Source of the DNA: Linyphia triangularis
Taxonomy: Eukaryota; Arthropoda; Arachnida; Araneae; Linyphiidae
Length of the DNA: 64,000 nucleotides
Direction: 5' to 3'
Assembly: GCA_963978545.1 (NCBI GenBank)
Contig: OZ021727.1
Coordinates: 48,025,385-48,089,384 of the forward strand
The notes below the pieces were generated by a model. The model searched no databases, had not been told where the DNA came from, and saw only the letters and a program-made list of their open reading frames with translations. Both the position numbers and the translations under genes were made by a program. Positions 11,611-23,994 of this stretch are shown piece by piece; within the stretch, counting starts at the first letter, position 1, and each line of letters begins with the position of its first letter.

Positions 11611-12296
11611 AATGTGAGTGTTTAGTTTGCAAATGACCAGTGTATTGTCACTAGACATTACTTCACCAACAACACTTTCAAGTCTCGGAACGTTCTCAAT
11701 ATTTACGAATGAAAATCTGTATGACAAACATGTGCTGCAAAATATTTTTTCACTTTTCCTGATTGTGAACTGGAACTTTAAGCTTCATTTCATTAATGTG
11801 GGGCAAGTTCTCCTTAGATTGCTTCTTTGAAGAACTGGTACACGATGATGGAATGAGATCATTTACTAATTTAGTATTTTTAATTTTCTTAATAGTGCCA
11901 CATTTTAACCATTGATTCATGTTCAAACTAATACAAGTCACAATAATTATAAAACTGTGGCTCTCTTCACTTTGAAAGCAAGCTAAGAACTGATTAAGAA
12001 TTATATTATGAAGAAAAATTATAAAGACTGTTTGAAAATCCCCTTATTTAACACAGTGTAGGGAGATTCAGTTTGTTAAATGGTTCAACTATTGTTTGTG
12101 TGATGGTATTGCGAGTAGTTTTCAATTTATAATTTGAGGTGATATTTTAGAGTAGACTATATGTTCTTATAATTTGTATCTATAAGGAATCTGCACTATA
12201 ATTTTATATCAATACACAATTCATTATCAATACGCAATATAGATAATATATCCACTCTGAAATTGTTTACTATATATAGTTTTAATTATTGTACAA

Positions 12297-13012
12297 TAGG
12301 ATGGGGCTTTATATTGATTTAATGCAAATATCGATTTAGTACTAATATCGACAATGCGATTTAGAGCCAACATCGTTTGCGAAATATCGAAGTTCTGATG
12401 TAACGCACTACATCGGTACAACACCGACATCTGTGATGTTCCAAATATTGATCCGCGCTCCAGAATTCGATTTAAGCAGCGCCCCTGCTTGCTAAATCGC
12501 CACCACTTCCAATTTACGGAAAAGTTCATTCAAGGAGACGCGCACTCAATTGCTCAATCAATGAAAGTGGAAATTTTCAATCCTAGTTCATCGGATTTTA
12601 GTTTACATGGAATGGCATTTTGTGTGTGAGTGTAAATTAATAACTTTTGGCGAATGTTCATATTTTGATATTAGTTTGGAATTAATTTGTCGATATCTGA
12701 ATGATCTCCCGAGATTAAACGTTGGATATTTCAAATCCATTTGCATCCTTTTTATAACCAAAAATATCCTTTAAAATCATGTTTTATCTGAAACTAAGAG
12801 CTACAACCAATCATATTTTAGCATTATTCCGCTACTTTTAAATTATTTTGCTAGGGGGGGGGGGGGAAAGTGTAATCACGGATGGGTGTTAACAGGAGGG
12901 TGGGTCAAGATAGGGACATATTCTACAGCGGTGTTAAACCGATTTATCATTAAATCGCGATGTTAGACTGATGGTAAATCGATTTAAGAGATCTCTAAAT
13001 CGCTCAGCCTTA
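12297..13012. mobile_element. Non-autonomous hAT element with 8-bp target duplication
   Basis: 716 bp with imperfect ends, TAGGATGGGGC on the left and TAAGGCTGAGC on the right (reverse complement), followed on both sides by subterminal 'gattta/aaatcg' words. Exact 8-bp duplications TTGTACAA lie at 12289-12296 and 13013-13020; 8 bp is the hAT norm. The interior has a 13-base G run near 12855 and no transposase. Confidence 0.85.
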
Positions 13013-13661
13013 TTGTACAAATACTATTATAGCTGTAGTGCTTTGTAATACTATTACTATAATACAAATTATACAACCAACAAGTCAATGAACACTGTTC
13101 ACAGAAAGAAAACTTTATCACACAAATCAAAGCTGAATTATCTCCCTGCTTGTGTAATGATTATTGAAATATACCTAGTATTGTCAGGGTAGGAGAATGT
13201 TCCTATCCCTCTCGACAGGTACTGGCCTTACAGATAAAATTTGTATCTAAATTGAATTTAAGACATCCTCTTCTTTCTAACTTAAAATTAGTTTGGATTC
13301 AATTGCATTATTTTAATTTTTCGTAATCAAATATAATTTGGATTGGAAATGCCAGTTGTTACAATAACTTATTTTATTTCTTCTTATGTTCAATCTATCT
13401 ATCAATGTCCGCCAGTGCATCTTTTTTTTTTCCACATATCCACTGAGACCATCTTGTGTATCCCTAAGGGTACACAATCCACAGGTTGAGAGACTCTGTA
13501 TTAGAAGAATCTCAGTATTCAAAATTGTCAACAGTATCCCAAGTAGTCTGCAAACTGCCTCTAGCATTGCTAAATTATTTGTAATACCTAGTTTTAATTT
13601 AACACTGACTCAACATTTCAATGGTTATTGATGATTTTTATATTCTTGCTCTTTTACCCAG

Positions 13662-13814
13662 CATTTGGAATTCTTTTGTGGGAAATAGCTACTTATGGAA
13701 TGTCTCCATATCCTGGAGTTGAACTGACAGATGTGTACCACATGTTAGAATCTGGGTACCGAATGGAGTGCCCAGCTGGTTGTCCCTCTCGTATATATGA
13801 TCTCATGAAAGAAT
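13662..13814 (+). CDS. Abl: Abl tyrosine kinase, C-lobe exon
   Basis: 153 nt, acceptor TTTTACCCAG and donor GAAT|GTATGT. It encodes [38 protein letters not shown] and [14 protein letters not shown], i.e. helices F to H of the kinase C-lobe. Human ABL1 exon 8 is also 153 nt with the same phase. Confidence 0.98.
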
Positions 13815-14128
13815 GTATGTATAAGTATTTAGTTTTGTTTTATATTTTAGTTGTTAAGTGCAAAGGGATCATAGTCTATAGGTTTTCAATAAAACACGAT
13901 CCTTTTTCATATTGTGATGCATTTGTAACCTAGATCAATGTGCACTTGATGTCGGTTTATATTAATATAATAGCCCCTATTGCCAAGATATGTGCTGCAG
14001 TTTTTTTAAATGTGATAACTACTACTTCCACGGTTTGTGACAGTGTGATAATTCTGTCATTTGGTTTAAATCGGTGTAGAATGACTAAAATTATAATATA
14101 ATTTTGTACAAGAAAGTTAGTCCCAATT

Positions 14129-14562
14129 CAGAGTGGCATCAGAACCTAGAAATTAGGGAGATGTCAGGGAGCTTTCTGATTCTGGAAAAAATCAGGGAAA
14201 TGTCAGGGAACTTTTTAAAATTTAATGAAAATCAGGGAAATTTGTGGGCATGTTTTTCCCGTTCATCTGTATTTTAGCGCCATTTATCCAGAGATTTGTG
14301 GTGGTAATCATTCAAAGTTTAATGTTGCATAATAATTTACATTTTTCATTACCACCAAAACTATTTTTAAGAAAGTGGCACGTTATCTCTTTAGCATACA
14401 TGTTCTATTTGATCAGGGTGTCTACACATCTTTAAAACCTTGACAAAATTGGGGGAATTTGAAAAAAGTTTTGCTGTGAAATCACAGAATTTTGTAGAAA
14501 TCTGTCTGGGAAATCAGGGAATTATCAGCAAACTTTTTTCCCTGAATTTTGTTGCCACCCTG
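14129..14562. mobile_element. Non-autonomous CAGGG element, CAATT target duplication
   Basis: 434 bp, from CAGAGTGGCATCAG to TTGTTGCCACCCTG; the inverted ends are CAG(A/G)GTGGCA. Exact flanking duplications CAATT lie at 14124-14128 and 14563-14567. The interior repeats 'atcagggaaat' several times, and a second CAGGGTG occurs at 14414, so a nested or composite origin is possible. Confidence 0.75.
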
Positions 14563-14639
14563 CAATTGTTTATTTTTTATATTTGTGTAATATTTTAATT
14601 GCAATTGTCTATAAAATTGTTTATTTTAGCTATATTGAA

Positions 14640-14790
14640 ATAATATAACCCATAAAAATAAATTTTTCAATATAAATCCTTTATTTGCATTGCCAATTTT
14701 TACATGCAATTGCAACTTTTTGAGCTCAGATCGAGTTTTCATGGTGTTTGACATCTAAAAACATAAGATCCATTCCAAACTATTTACTAA
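14640..14790 (+). repeat. Dispersed repeat, copy 1
   Basis: Matches about 34243-34380 in the same orientation: acccataaaaa, aatataaatcct, gcattgcca, gcaactttttgagctca and ttttcatggtgtt occur in the same order and spacing in both. No coding content; class unknown. Confidence 0.7.
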
Positions 14791-16029
14791 CTTCTTTTTT
14801 CCCAAAAAAAACTCAATTGAACACATCATTTACAACGAGTCAACGATCTACGAAAACTGATAAGTCTGATGTAAGGCAATAAAAACATATATCTTTTATT
14901 TATTTTGATTAAAAAAAATTTGGCAACAGGAACATCAGACATTAAAGAGTTCATTCTTTTTATTTTAAGTGATTGCATGATTGATGCAGAAATGCAAAGA
15001 TAATAACATTATAGCAACAGTTTGAAGAAGTTGAAAATTTTGAATTAGGACCTACGTTCAGGTGTTGGAAAAATAAACTATCTCAATAGTAAACTGATCC
15101 AATTTTTCTGGAAGAGCAATCTTCTTGTGTCTGATAGCAACAGTTCAAGCTGTTTAGAACTTGCATCATTAGCAACAACAACAACAAAAAAATTTTAGTT
15201 CAATTTATTTTCTGTTTCTTAAAAAAAAAAATTATGTGAAATTCAGTGAAACTATATCGAATTCTTAATTCAGTCTAATTTAGATTTGAGTGGAAAGTTT
15301 GTTTTATCTCAAGTATATTGAAAAAGTTAACTTAAGCCACAGTAAGGATCAAAGTCAACTGTTGATGGGGTACTAAGAAGTGAAACAATTATAAGTAAAT
15401 TTCATTCAATTAAAATACTATGAGATGTTTACATAATTTTTTTTCCCAATTGTAATTTATTAGTATTTTTGAATTGAATGACACTGAAGCCTATTTGCAA
15501 TATAGTTACTTAAGATTATATTTTTAATTTCTAAATCATTTGTCCTAAGCAGTTTTGACAATTTATTTATATATGTGACATAGTCAGGACATTCCTTGCT
15601 ATTTCAACTATAAAACAGTGTCTTGATCGCTATCATCTATTTCAAGCTTCAGTGCTATAAAATTTGTATCATATATTCTGTTTGGAATTCTTTAGTATCA
15701 CTATTTTCAGAGTGATTGTTCTATTGTTCCATAGTTATTGAGTTAATTGTTATTAATTCGATATTTAAAATAATTTTAACACATTCAATATGAGAACTCT
15801 TGCTTGTTGTTCCAACTTCATTTCCTTAAGATAAGTTTTCTTCACTGTTCAAATTTATTTATTTTACAATTAAAATATTTATTTTAAATATGAGTATTCA
15901 GGTCATATTAAGGTATTCTGATAATATTTTGTGTTATTCAGTATGCATGTTGTGCCTTTGAAATCTTAAGATATTTTTTTGCAAATTTATATTTTGATTA
16001 ATTTTTAATATGTTACTGATTTTCAACAG

Positions 16030-16119
16030 GTTGGCTATGGGAACCGAATGACAGACCAACATTCAAGGACATCCATGATATTTTAGAAAACATGTTTCAA
16101 AACTCCAATATAATCGAAG
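16030..16119 (+). CDS. Abl: Abl tyrosine kinase, last kinase-domain exon
   Basis: 90 nt, acceptor TTCAACAG and donor GAAG|GTAATG. It completes Cys-Trp of the C-lobe and encodes WLWEPNDRPTFKDIHDILEN followed by MFQNSNIIE, ending the kinase domain (the RP..F motif is present). Human ABL1 exon 9 is also 90 nt. Confidence 0.98.
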
Positions 16120-18224
16120 GTAATGTAAAATAAATTGTTGGATTGAGGTGTTGTACATGAAATTTGATCAAATTACCTTCGTATTTCCTTTATTTAAAAA
16201 AAAAAAATCTGACTTTTTTTTTTCCCCTGATTTCTTTCCCCCCTCCTTTTAAATATTCATACAATATTAGAAGCCAAAGTATATTTAAATGAACATTATC
16301 CATGCGATGTGTATCCGCTGTCGGTAATCTGTTGGTCATTATGATTTTATTTATTCTATTATTCAGTGAAATTAATCTTAATATTTTTTTTAATCTATTC
16401 CAATATTAGTTTTTGGAAGAATCCATTTAATCTTTGAAATGGACTGTTGAATATGTGTTTTTAATTATTTCACTTATATGTGTAAATCAACATCAGTTAT
16501 ATATTAAACCTGTTGCAAGACTTCCTGGTTATTGATATCAAAAGTTTTTTGTTGTAAAGAAACTTGAAAGGTATTTAATTCTGAAAATGAATGGGAAGAT
16601 TCGAAGTTTGAGATCAATAAGAGATAATATTATTTTTCATTTCCAAAACTTCTATTAGTGTCATTAATATTTTACATTTTATGGGTAAAAATAGATAGGG
16701 GGCTTACAAGGAATGAAAAATCTGGAAAGGCTTTGAATTTCAGTTTTTTTTTCAAACCGTTGAATAACAGAAAAATTGGATTACTTATAGAAAGTCTTTG
16801 AATTTTTCATTTTCAATTGTTAAATCATAAAAATCCTGTCTTACCAGAAATCTGAATATTATTGATAACAAATAACTTGTGCATTATATTGATTACTACA
16901 TATGGTTGTAATATATATTGAAAAAAACCTTGAAAGTCCTTGAATTTATCTTTCGAAAAAGTCTTATGACCATAAATAGACCATAAAATCAGGATTGCCA
17001 CCCACCTGAAAATATGAAATGCTTTAAAAAGTCACTAAAATTAAAAATCTCATAAGTTTCTGTAAAAGCCTGGGATTTTGTTCTTTTTGAGGATTTATTG
17101 CATATCGCACTAATCTTTGAGCAACAAAATTTAAATTTTATTCGGAAGTGCTAATTATTGACAAAAATAAAAGTTTCTGGTTTTCAATGCTTTAGAATGT
17201 CAATGTGTAAATACTACATCATTTTACTATCCCATCTTAGTTTCAAGGATGCATGATTTTATTCCTGAAATTTTGATAAAATTTCTTGTATATCTGGAAA
17301 TATGAGAGTAGTATATTAAGCAGCTACTCTTGGAAATCGAGGATTTTTATTAAATTTTTTAATTAATTTGAATTGGCAGTAGGTTTGAAAAAAGTGAATT
17401 ATGATTTTGTTGAAGTAATTTTATATACACTAATATTTATTTGATAATTTTTTTATGTAAATTTAAATACTTTATATAAAAGGTAAACGGTTTATGTTTT
17501 TTCTAATGCTGTTCTAACTAATAGAATATAATAACGAAAAATTTTACCAGTTTTATGATATTAATGCATGTTTTAAAGTTTATATGTGAGTAACGCATTA
17601 TTGTTTAGTGTTTTTCCTGAAGTAGATGAGTGAAATTTTTTGTCTATTGAGGCAAAAATGTTTGTTCATAGCTATTTTACTTGTTTTCTGCATTTGTAGA
17701 TCATTGCAAATTTTTAAATTTTTGTTCCTTGCTTATTTGTTCAGTTTCAAGGGCATTCTTAAATATTTTTTTTTTAATCCATCAAAAAAGTTATAATTTT
17801 GAGATACAAAGAAACTATATTATTGTATATAAAATAATCAATTTAAATTGCTGAAGAAAATTCATTAATACTAAATTATATGCGACCAATAAAAGAGTAT
17901 TATACTTAATTAAAACCAGTGTGTTTGAGCTTTATAATTGTTCAATAATTAATTAAAATGTTATCAATAATAATTCATTTTTAATTAAGAATCTTCAATG
18001 CTTTAAATTTTCAGCTATTTAATTTGCAATTTTAAAAATGAAATCGATGTTAGTAAATCGTCAACTAACTTTAAATTAACCTAAATAATGAGAAATAATT
18101 TAAAATGAAAATCCTGCTGATATCTATCTTCACAGATACCTACTAGTAAAATTCTGAGAATTGCAGTTTAGAATGAATTTAATTTTTCAATCCTGACTTA
18201 GTATCCAATCCTAATATATTCTAG
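16120..18224 (+). other. Abl intron
   Basis: 2.1 kb AT-rich intron. About 16690-17010 resembles an old CAGGG-type repeat (repeated 'cttgaaagtccttgaat' words and a 'ggattgccaccc' end) but has no recognisable target duplication. The rest is featureless. Confidence 0.8.
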
Positions 18225-18308
18225 ATATGCAACTGGTAAGGTATAGAGATCGGCTGAATCCCATGGAAGCTGCAGGAGTGTATAAAATCCCATTTCTAAA
18301 TCAAGAGG
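18225..18308 (+). CDS. Abl: Abl candidate cassette exon (84 nt)
   Basis: An open 84-nt segment with acceptor CTAATATATTCTAG and strong donor GAGG|GTAAGA. It enters and leaves in the phase shared by its neighbours, so inclusion adds 28 residues and skipping restores the normal junction. It reads DMQLVRYRDRLNPMEAAG then VYKIPFLNQE. The preceding exon ends NIIE and the next begins EVEKQLEKK; skipping gives the arrangement seen in human ABL1 and fly Abl (…EVEK or AVEK directly after the kinase domain). I know of no counterpart in those proteins. It could be an alternative exon or a chance open segment with good splice sites. Confidence 0.6.
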
Positions 18309-20391
18309 GTAAGATTTATTAAGTTGTGGAAATTTTTACCGTACTGTACTAAATAACTAAGATTTTCAAAGCCATACAGTATATTCTCAACAAAAGAATG
18401 GGTCAAAACATAAATGGAACATTGTAGTGAAGTATTAAATTGCTTCTAAACTGCAATTCTGGTACATAAATTAGGAAGGGCTTTTATTTACACCATAATA
18501 GACTACTTTGCAGTCACCATCCAAAATCTGATGTATTTTTGCATAGTTATAGTAGTGCAACTGATATTTGATAACAGTGAAATAGTAGTGGTTGTATTAT
18601 AATATTTAAAAGTATGACAATGTAGTAATAGTCACACAGAGTTCTATGTAAAGTAGATACCAGACTCGAGTTAACTATTAGCACTAACCAGAGAAATATT
18701 TTCCTGTTGCCATTCATATCTCTGGAATGTATAGAGCTATGTAGTTCCAATAGTTAATTCTACAATTTTCCACCTATTTATTGTGGCCCTGGATAATTAT
18801 CTGTATAATTGAAACAAAGCTTCATAAGATCAGTTGTAGCTTTTGTCTTAGGTCCTTCATGCAGATTTTTATCATAGAAACAACTACATAGCTTGATGTT
18901 TTCAACGAGATAATTGGGTCAGTGAAACAATATAAATCCAGTTCAGTATTGTGTTTAAATCTCCTATTTGTGTCTATACAAAGTTTTTTCCTTGTCTTAT
19001 GATATGTTTTTCTTTGTGTACAGCTCGAATGTAAGACTGCTATTTCTTTCATTTCTTTGTGTTCATGATAAAGGTTGTTGACAACTACTTACATAATCAA
19101 TTTAATTACCAATTCCTTTTTATTCTCCATTTTTATTTTGCTTTCTTTATTTGATCGATATAGAAATATTGTACCTGCTCCATTTCTACTTTAATCTACT
19201 TCATTTTTAGCCAAGTTGCTTCAAAACTTCTCCAGCTTAAAATTTTGCAGTAGAAGTAAATGAATTTTGAGAAATTTTGCTGATTTGGCAGTAATCCTTA
19301 AAGATTACTTACATTATCCTTTTGGCTTAATCAGACTCGCATATAAGAGCACTTAGGTCCATTTAACTATTTAAGGTTCAAATGACAATATAGTTATATT
19401 AGTATGGTGTTACACTTTGCACCAAATACATATTGGGTCCACAACAAGAGTAAGGTGGTCCATTTAATTTTCTTGACATTTATAAAAGAGATGATGAACA
19501 CTATTATTGAATCCTACATTAATAAAATAGTACGACAGAGACAGATTGTGTTAATTTATTATACAATTCCCATAAAAGCAACATGGGTATAATATTTTTA
19601 AAGAAATCGGTATGAATACAAAATTATAAATATTAATTTATACAGAAATGAATGCAAAAACTTATTTTTATATTATCTCATGATATGTCGTAACCTGTAA
19701 TGGTCATCCTGATCCGGATTCATGGGGACAATATAAGATTCTTTTCATACTTGAAACTACTTAGAAATAGTTTTAAAAAACATTTTTCAATATGCGTTTT
19801 TCTTAGTTTAGAAAAATTGGTGTTTTGGTAGGTATGTCATGTGAACAAGTTTTGACAAAAAATATAGATATTTTGTCCATAGAAATGAAGTTATAGTAAC
19901 AAATCTGCTTGAATAAATAAAATATATACTCTATAATCCAAATTCTTTGTATTTTTAAAATCCACACCTAACAGTGATCATCCTCAGTCCAATGTTTTAT
20001 GTGATACTTTTGGCTTCTAAAGCTTAAAAATATATTCAGATATTTTTTCTTCTGGATACTTTTGTGTAGATTCTTTAATCTAATGTGAATCTGTATGTTT
20101 TCCTATACTCTGATCTTGTGATTTTAAAGTTTATTTCTTTAAGGCTTATTTCACTTTTATTATGAGAATTTATCTGGTTCAGCAATTCTTTCCAACTTAG
20201 CTCAAATTTCATTAGTTCCACTGAAAGGTATATTAAATAAAAGTGATGTATGGTCTACTAGGATTTTATATTGTAAACTTTTTTAAATATTATATAGTTC
20301 AGAAAAATGTCTTAAAATATATATATATATCTAATAACTTCTGATTATTATGTATGCATTAGCTACTAATATTATTTTAATTCTATTCTAG
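18309..20391 (+). other. Abl intron
   Basis: 2.1 kb AT-rich intron, acceptor TTCTATTCTAG. I see no element, RNA gene or coding remnant in it. Confidence 0.85.
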
Positions 20392-20493
20392 AAGTTGAAA
20401 AACAATTAGAGAAGAAGTTGGCATCTGGTTTATGCAAATCTGGAAGCATCTCATCCTCCAAATCACATTCCCAAAACATGGGCCCTGAGCTTG
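20392..20493 (+). CDS. Abl: Abl linker exon after the kinase domain
   Basis: 102 nt, donor CTTG|GTAATT. It encodes EVEKQLEKKLASGLCKSG and a Ser-rich tail ending QNMGPELG. EVEK-L is the conserved start of the region just after the Abl kinase domain; the Ser-rich remainder is low-complexity linker. Human exon 10 (165 nt) occupies the same place but differs in length. Confidence 0.92.
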
Positions 20494-20593
20494 GTAATTA
20501 AATGTTTAACTACTTTACAAACATATTTTAAAATATTATGTCTGTTAAGATGCATTTTGCTTTGTGTGCATATTCTTTCCCCAGTATTTGATA

Positions 20594-22087
20594 CAGGGCT
20601 GCCACAAGCGACTAAAAAGGCTACTAAAGCTACTATTTTAGTGGCCAGGCAACTATGGCTACTATTTCAATGAAAAAAGGGCCCAAAATGACTATTTTAG
20701 ACAAAACCTTCATCTATTTTTTGGCTAAGGTGACTATTTTAGTGGCCAGGCAACTATGGCTACTATTTCAATGAAAAAAGTGCCCAAAACGACTATTTTA
20801 GACAAAACCTTCATCTATTTTTTGGCTAAGGTGACTATTTTTTAAGAAATTACTGTCAGATAGTAGGACAAACAAAAAATCGCATATTGAGTATTAATGC
20901 AGTTTTGTCAAAACTGATATTTTTAAGGAGGGGGGAAGAGTGAATGTGGTTGAAATAGGGATTAATTTTAATTTAGATTCATGGATCGAGTGGTCACTTT
21001 TATAGTCCAATACACTTTTATAGTCCAATATATCTCCCTTCTAACTGCGCACAGGCGATCGTTATTTTCGACATCAAACTCGGTTTTTTCGCCTACCTGT
21101 TTGGTTCATATGTTTTATCTTTCGTCATGCAAGACTTAATAACATACGATATATATTCTCAAATATCAAATGATTTTGCCTTTATTTTCTTTAGTTGACA
21201 AAAATGAATTTGTGGAATTTGCCGTGAACGCTGGAAGAAAATGCGTTGTAATGGGCGCTTTCATCAAGACTTCTGTTAATATTATAGTCCGTAACTATTT
21301 CGCCTTGTAGGTCAATAAAAAAATACTTTAAATTTTGATGCAATTTATTTAATTACTTTGAATGTAGCTTAAAAAATTAAAATTTTTCCTGTTATTGTGA
21401 ATACAGAATAATTGTTTAAACATTAAACTTCTTTTTCTACCAAAAAGTTGTTTGACTTTGGGAAATTTAAAAAAAAAAAAATTTGTCGGTCGGATTTTTA
21501 CAGTTGCTTTTGACTGAAGTTCAGCTTTTTTTGCTTAAGCACTGTAGTATGTCTGTGAGTAAGGTAGTTTTTCCAACTTCCATCGCAGCATATGAATGTG
21601 ATGCTCCCCCTCCTCCCTATATTCTCCTGTTTCACTTGTCTATGGAATGATAGAAAAGACAATTTTGATTTTTTCTTATTTTAATTTTTAAAAAAAAGGC
21701 ATAAAAAAGAGTAAATTTTCGATTCTTTTGAACGTTTTACCGTATATAGTATGTTAAGAGTGTTATGATACATTGTCTTTATCATATGGGATGTCGTGTT
21801 TACTTGGTAATCGATACTATTTTGAATCGAAAGACCATATATATAACGGGGAGTGTCTCGGGTTTTCGTGTTTTATATTAATCAATAGTTTTACTTCGAT
21901 CTTATTGAACACTTAAACCTTCAAAGTAAGAGAAAATCAATGTCAACTCGAAAAAAGGGACTACTATTTTCAACTTCTGAGGCTACTATTTTCAACTTCT
22001 GAGGCTACAATTTTCAACGTCTGAGACTATTTTTAACATCTGGGGCTACTAAAGCAACTATTTTCAAAGCTTATAGTGGCAGCCCTG
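20594..22087. mobile_element. 1.5-kb non-autonomous CAGGG element, TTGATA target duplication
   Basis: Ends CAGGGCTGCCAC ... GTGGCAGCCCTG form a perfect 12-bp inverted repeat. Exact 6-bp duplications TTGATA lie at 20588-20593 and 22088-22093. Inside, a 101-bp unit is tandemly repeated about twice (20624-20840), and 'ggctactattttcaacttctga' type words recur at 21960-22075. No transposase. It inserted only 100 bp after an Abl exon. Confidence 0.88.
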
Positions 22088-22137
22088 TTGATAGTGTATT
22101 ATCAATGATACTTTAAGTGAATTTTACAGAGGCAATA

Positions 22138-22898
22138 TGTTTCCGGGGGTTAGCACTGACGTGATCTTTAGCGTAATTTGAGTACAAAACGTTGAGCCGC
22201 TAGAAGTTAGTATAATACATTACCAACACAAGATAAATCAAAGTTAAACATTAAGTATCAATTCAAAAATTCAAACCAAATAACCAGTCCGGCAAATCAA
22301 TCTACCTGTTTATTCAAATACACTATAAATTCACAGATAAATTCCTCAAATGACAGCAACTTTAATTTACTGTCATGCATCAAAGTATTAATAATAAAAC
22401 AAGACAAAACAATAACAAATCTCGCAAGTAGGTAAAATTCACTTATTTCTGAACATAACAATTAACTTCAGGCATTGACCTAGTTACTTAATTAAACTAC
22501 CTGCTGAGCATAGAGGAAGAAAGGTAAATCCACTTACTATAATTTCAGGGGTCAGCAAACTCAATGTAGGAGAGGGTATCATCTTCGGGACGCCTCTCTT
22601 CAAAGCTATTCGTTAAAAAACCACTCCTGTTATTCCTGTACTATGGAAAAACCGATCTCGAATCCTTCACCATCTGATCCCAGATCCCTCCAGACTTTGC
22701 TGACATCAGTCCAATCTTTCCACTGGTTGAATATATACCCACCTCTGACTTTTCGCATTTGCTACCAATATCCCAGAAACTACAATTGGAGCAAATGGCC
22801 GTGAGAAAATCCCTCCTTCCATTCGATATGTAAATATTGGGAAGCGCAGCTTTACCTGAGGGATGTGTAATAAGTGCAGTACTTTAACCCCTCATGCA
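22138..22898 (-). repeat. Possible solo LTR
   Basis: Read on the minus strand it starts TGCATGAGGGGTTAAAG, has a TATA-like GGGTATATATTC about 150 bp in, and ends CCCCCGGAAACA, i.e. TG...CA limits. Flanks CAATA and AAATA are a 4-of-5 target duplication. It is more GC-balanced than its surroundings and has no ORF. Boundaries are uncertain and no internal domain is present. Confidence 0.35.
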
Positions 22899-23621
22899 AA
22901 ATAGTAGGAATGTCAGATTGCATCATGACAAGCACAGAAAGCAGGATTTTATTGTTAGGTGCCAGAAATCCATTTTTTTTTACTATTGATTCTGAATTCT
23001 GTGTTTAAAACACTGGTAGCTATAGCAAGACTCACTTTCTCAATAACCCATTATGCTAGACAACACCATCAGTTATTTAAGATAATCAAAATCTTTAAGA
23101 TTTGAAAATAAATATTTTCAAGAATGGTTTTTGATACTGGTGATGAGGAAAATCACAAAGTTTTAGCTGTAGTTGCACGAATTTTCTCTGCCACCCTCAT
23201 AAACTATGATTAATAACGTATTAGATGTTGAAAAAAAAGAGCTAGTACTAAAAGCACTAAGGCTTTATTGCTTTAAGTCGTTAATTTAGATAGGCACTAT
23301 TCCTGATATCGAATCATTAAAATAGTTTTCACTATCTGTTCTGGTGCATCATATTTAGTTACCAGATGTCCCAAAATCTACTGCCAAGATTCTCGAAATA
23401 TAGCCATTTTCCTCCGATTCCGTAATTGAAAAATGTGGATTTTTTTTTTTACAATTCTATGCAAAAAATAAGTTGTTTTTTTTTCGATTTATATAATTAA
23501 AATGTGTTATCTTTCTAGGCTTTTTTAGCAAATTTTCTAGATTAGATTTCTCTTATGCATACTTATAAAGTTAATCGGTATCTAATCTGTTCACCAAATT
23601 TAGCAAAAGTTTTACTTATAT

Positions 23622-23994
23622 CAGGGATGCCAGTTTTCCTCCTTTTGGAGGATTTCCTCCTTTTTGGTTTTTTATGTAAAATTTTCCTCCTCTTTGTCCC
23701 TGTCTTGAGGATCCACATTTTTCTGATCTGAACCAGTTTTTCCTGCAAAAAGTACACTTTTCCTCATATCTAAACAAAAGATTTTCCCACTTGGCTCCCC
23801 TTTCCTCCGAGATTACTTCACTAACTCCTAATATTTGAAATGTAATTATTATATAGTTTGAGAAATTTCATTGTATCTTTAAAATTATTGAATCATCCTT
23901 CCTGCATACTCTTTTGTTGAATTTTTGTGTACTTCATCCACGAGCTTTTTCAACGAATTTCCTCCTTTTTGCTCTCTGATCACTCTCATCCCTG
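23622..23994. mobile_element. Non-autonomous CAGGG element, TTATAT target duplication
   Basis: 373 bp, CAGGGATGCCAGTTTTCC ... CTCTCATCCCTG, inverted repeat CAGGGATG. Exact 6-bp duplications TTATAT lie at 23616-23621 and 23995-24000. The interior is rich in 'tttcctcc' words and has no coding content on either strand. Confidence 0.82.

Larger units (their letters stand above)
7278..13661 (+). other. Abl intron rich in mobile elements
   Basis: 6.4 kb intron holding family A copy 2 (8383-8797), a decayed possible transposase fragment (about 8850-9312), a Tc1 element (9844-11516) splitting a small tandem array, and a hAT element (12297-13012). Near 11600-11940 the minus strand has two open stretches of coding-like composition that I cannot place in any family. 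Confidence 0.85.
13815..16029 (+). other. Abl intron
   Basis: 2.2 kb intron, acceptor TTTTCAACAG. It holds a CAGGG-family element (14129-14562) and one copy of a dispersed repeat (about 14640-14790). The rest is AT-rich and featureless. Confidence 0.88.

Noticed and set aside
11389..11941. Minus-strand open stretches after the Tc1 element (including NDLIPSSCTSSSKK)
   Set aside because: Coding-like composition, but no family, start or splice evidence; too weak to list as a gene.
12840..12870. Long G run and other homopolymer runs as possible G-quadruplex or regulatory sites
   Set aside because: Single homopolymer tracts in a transposon; nothing supports a function.
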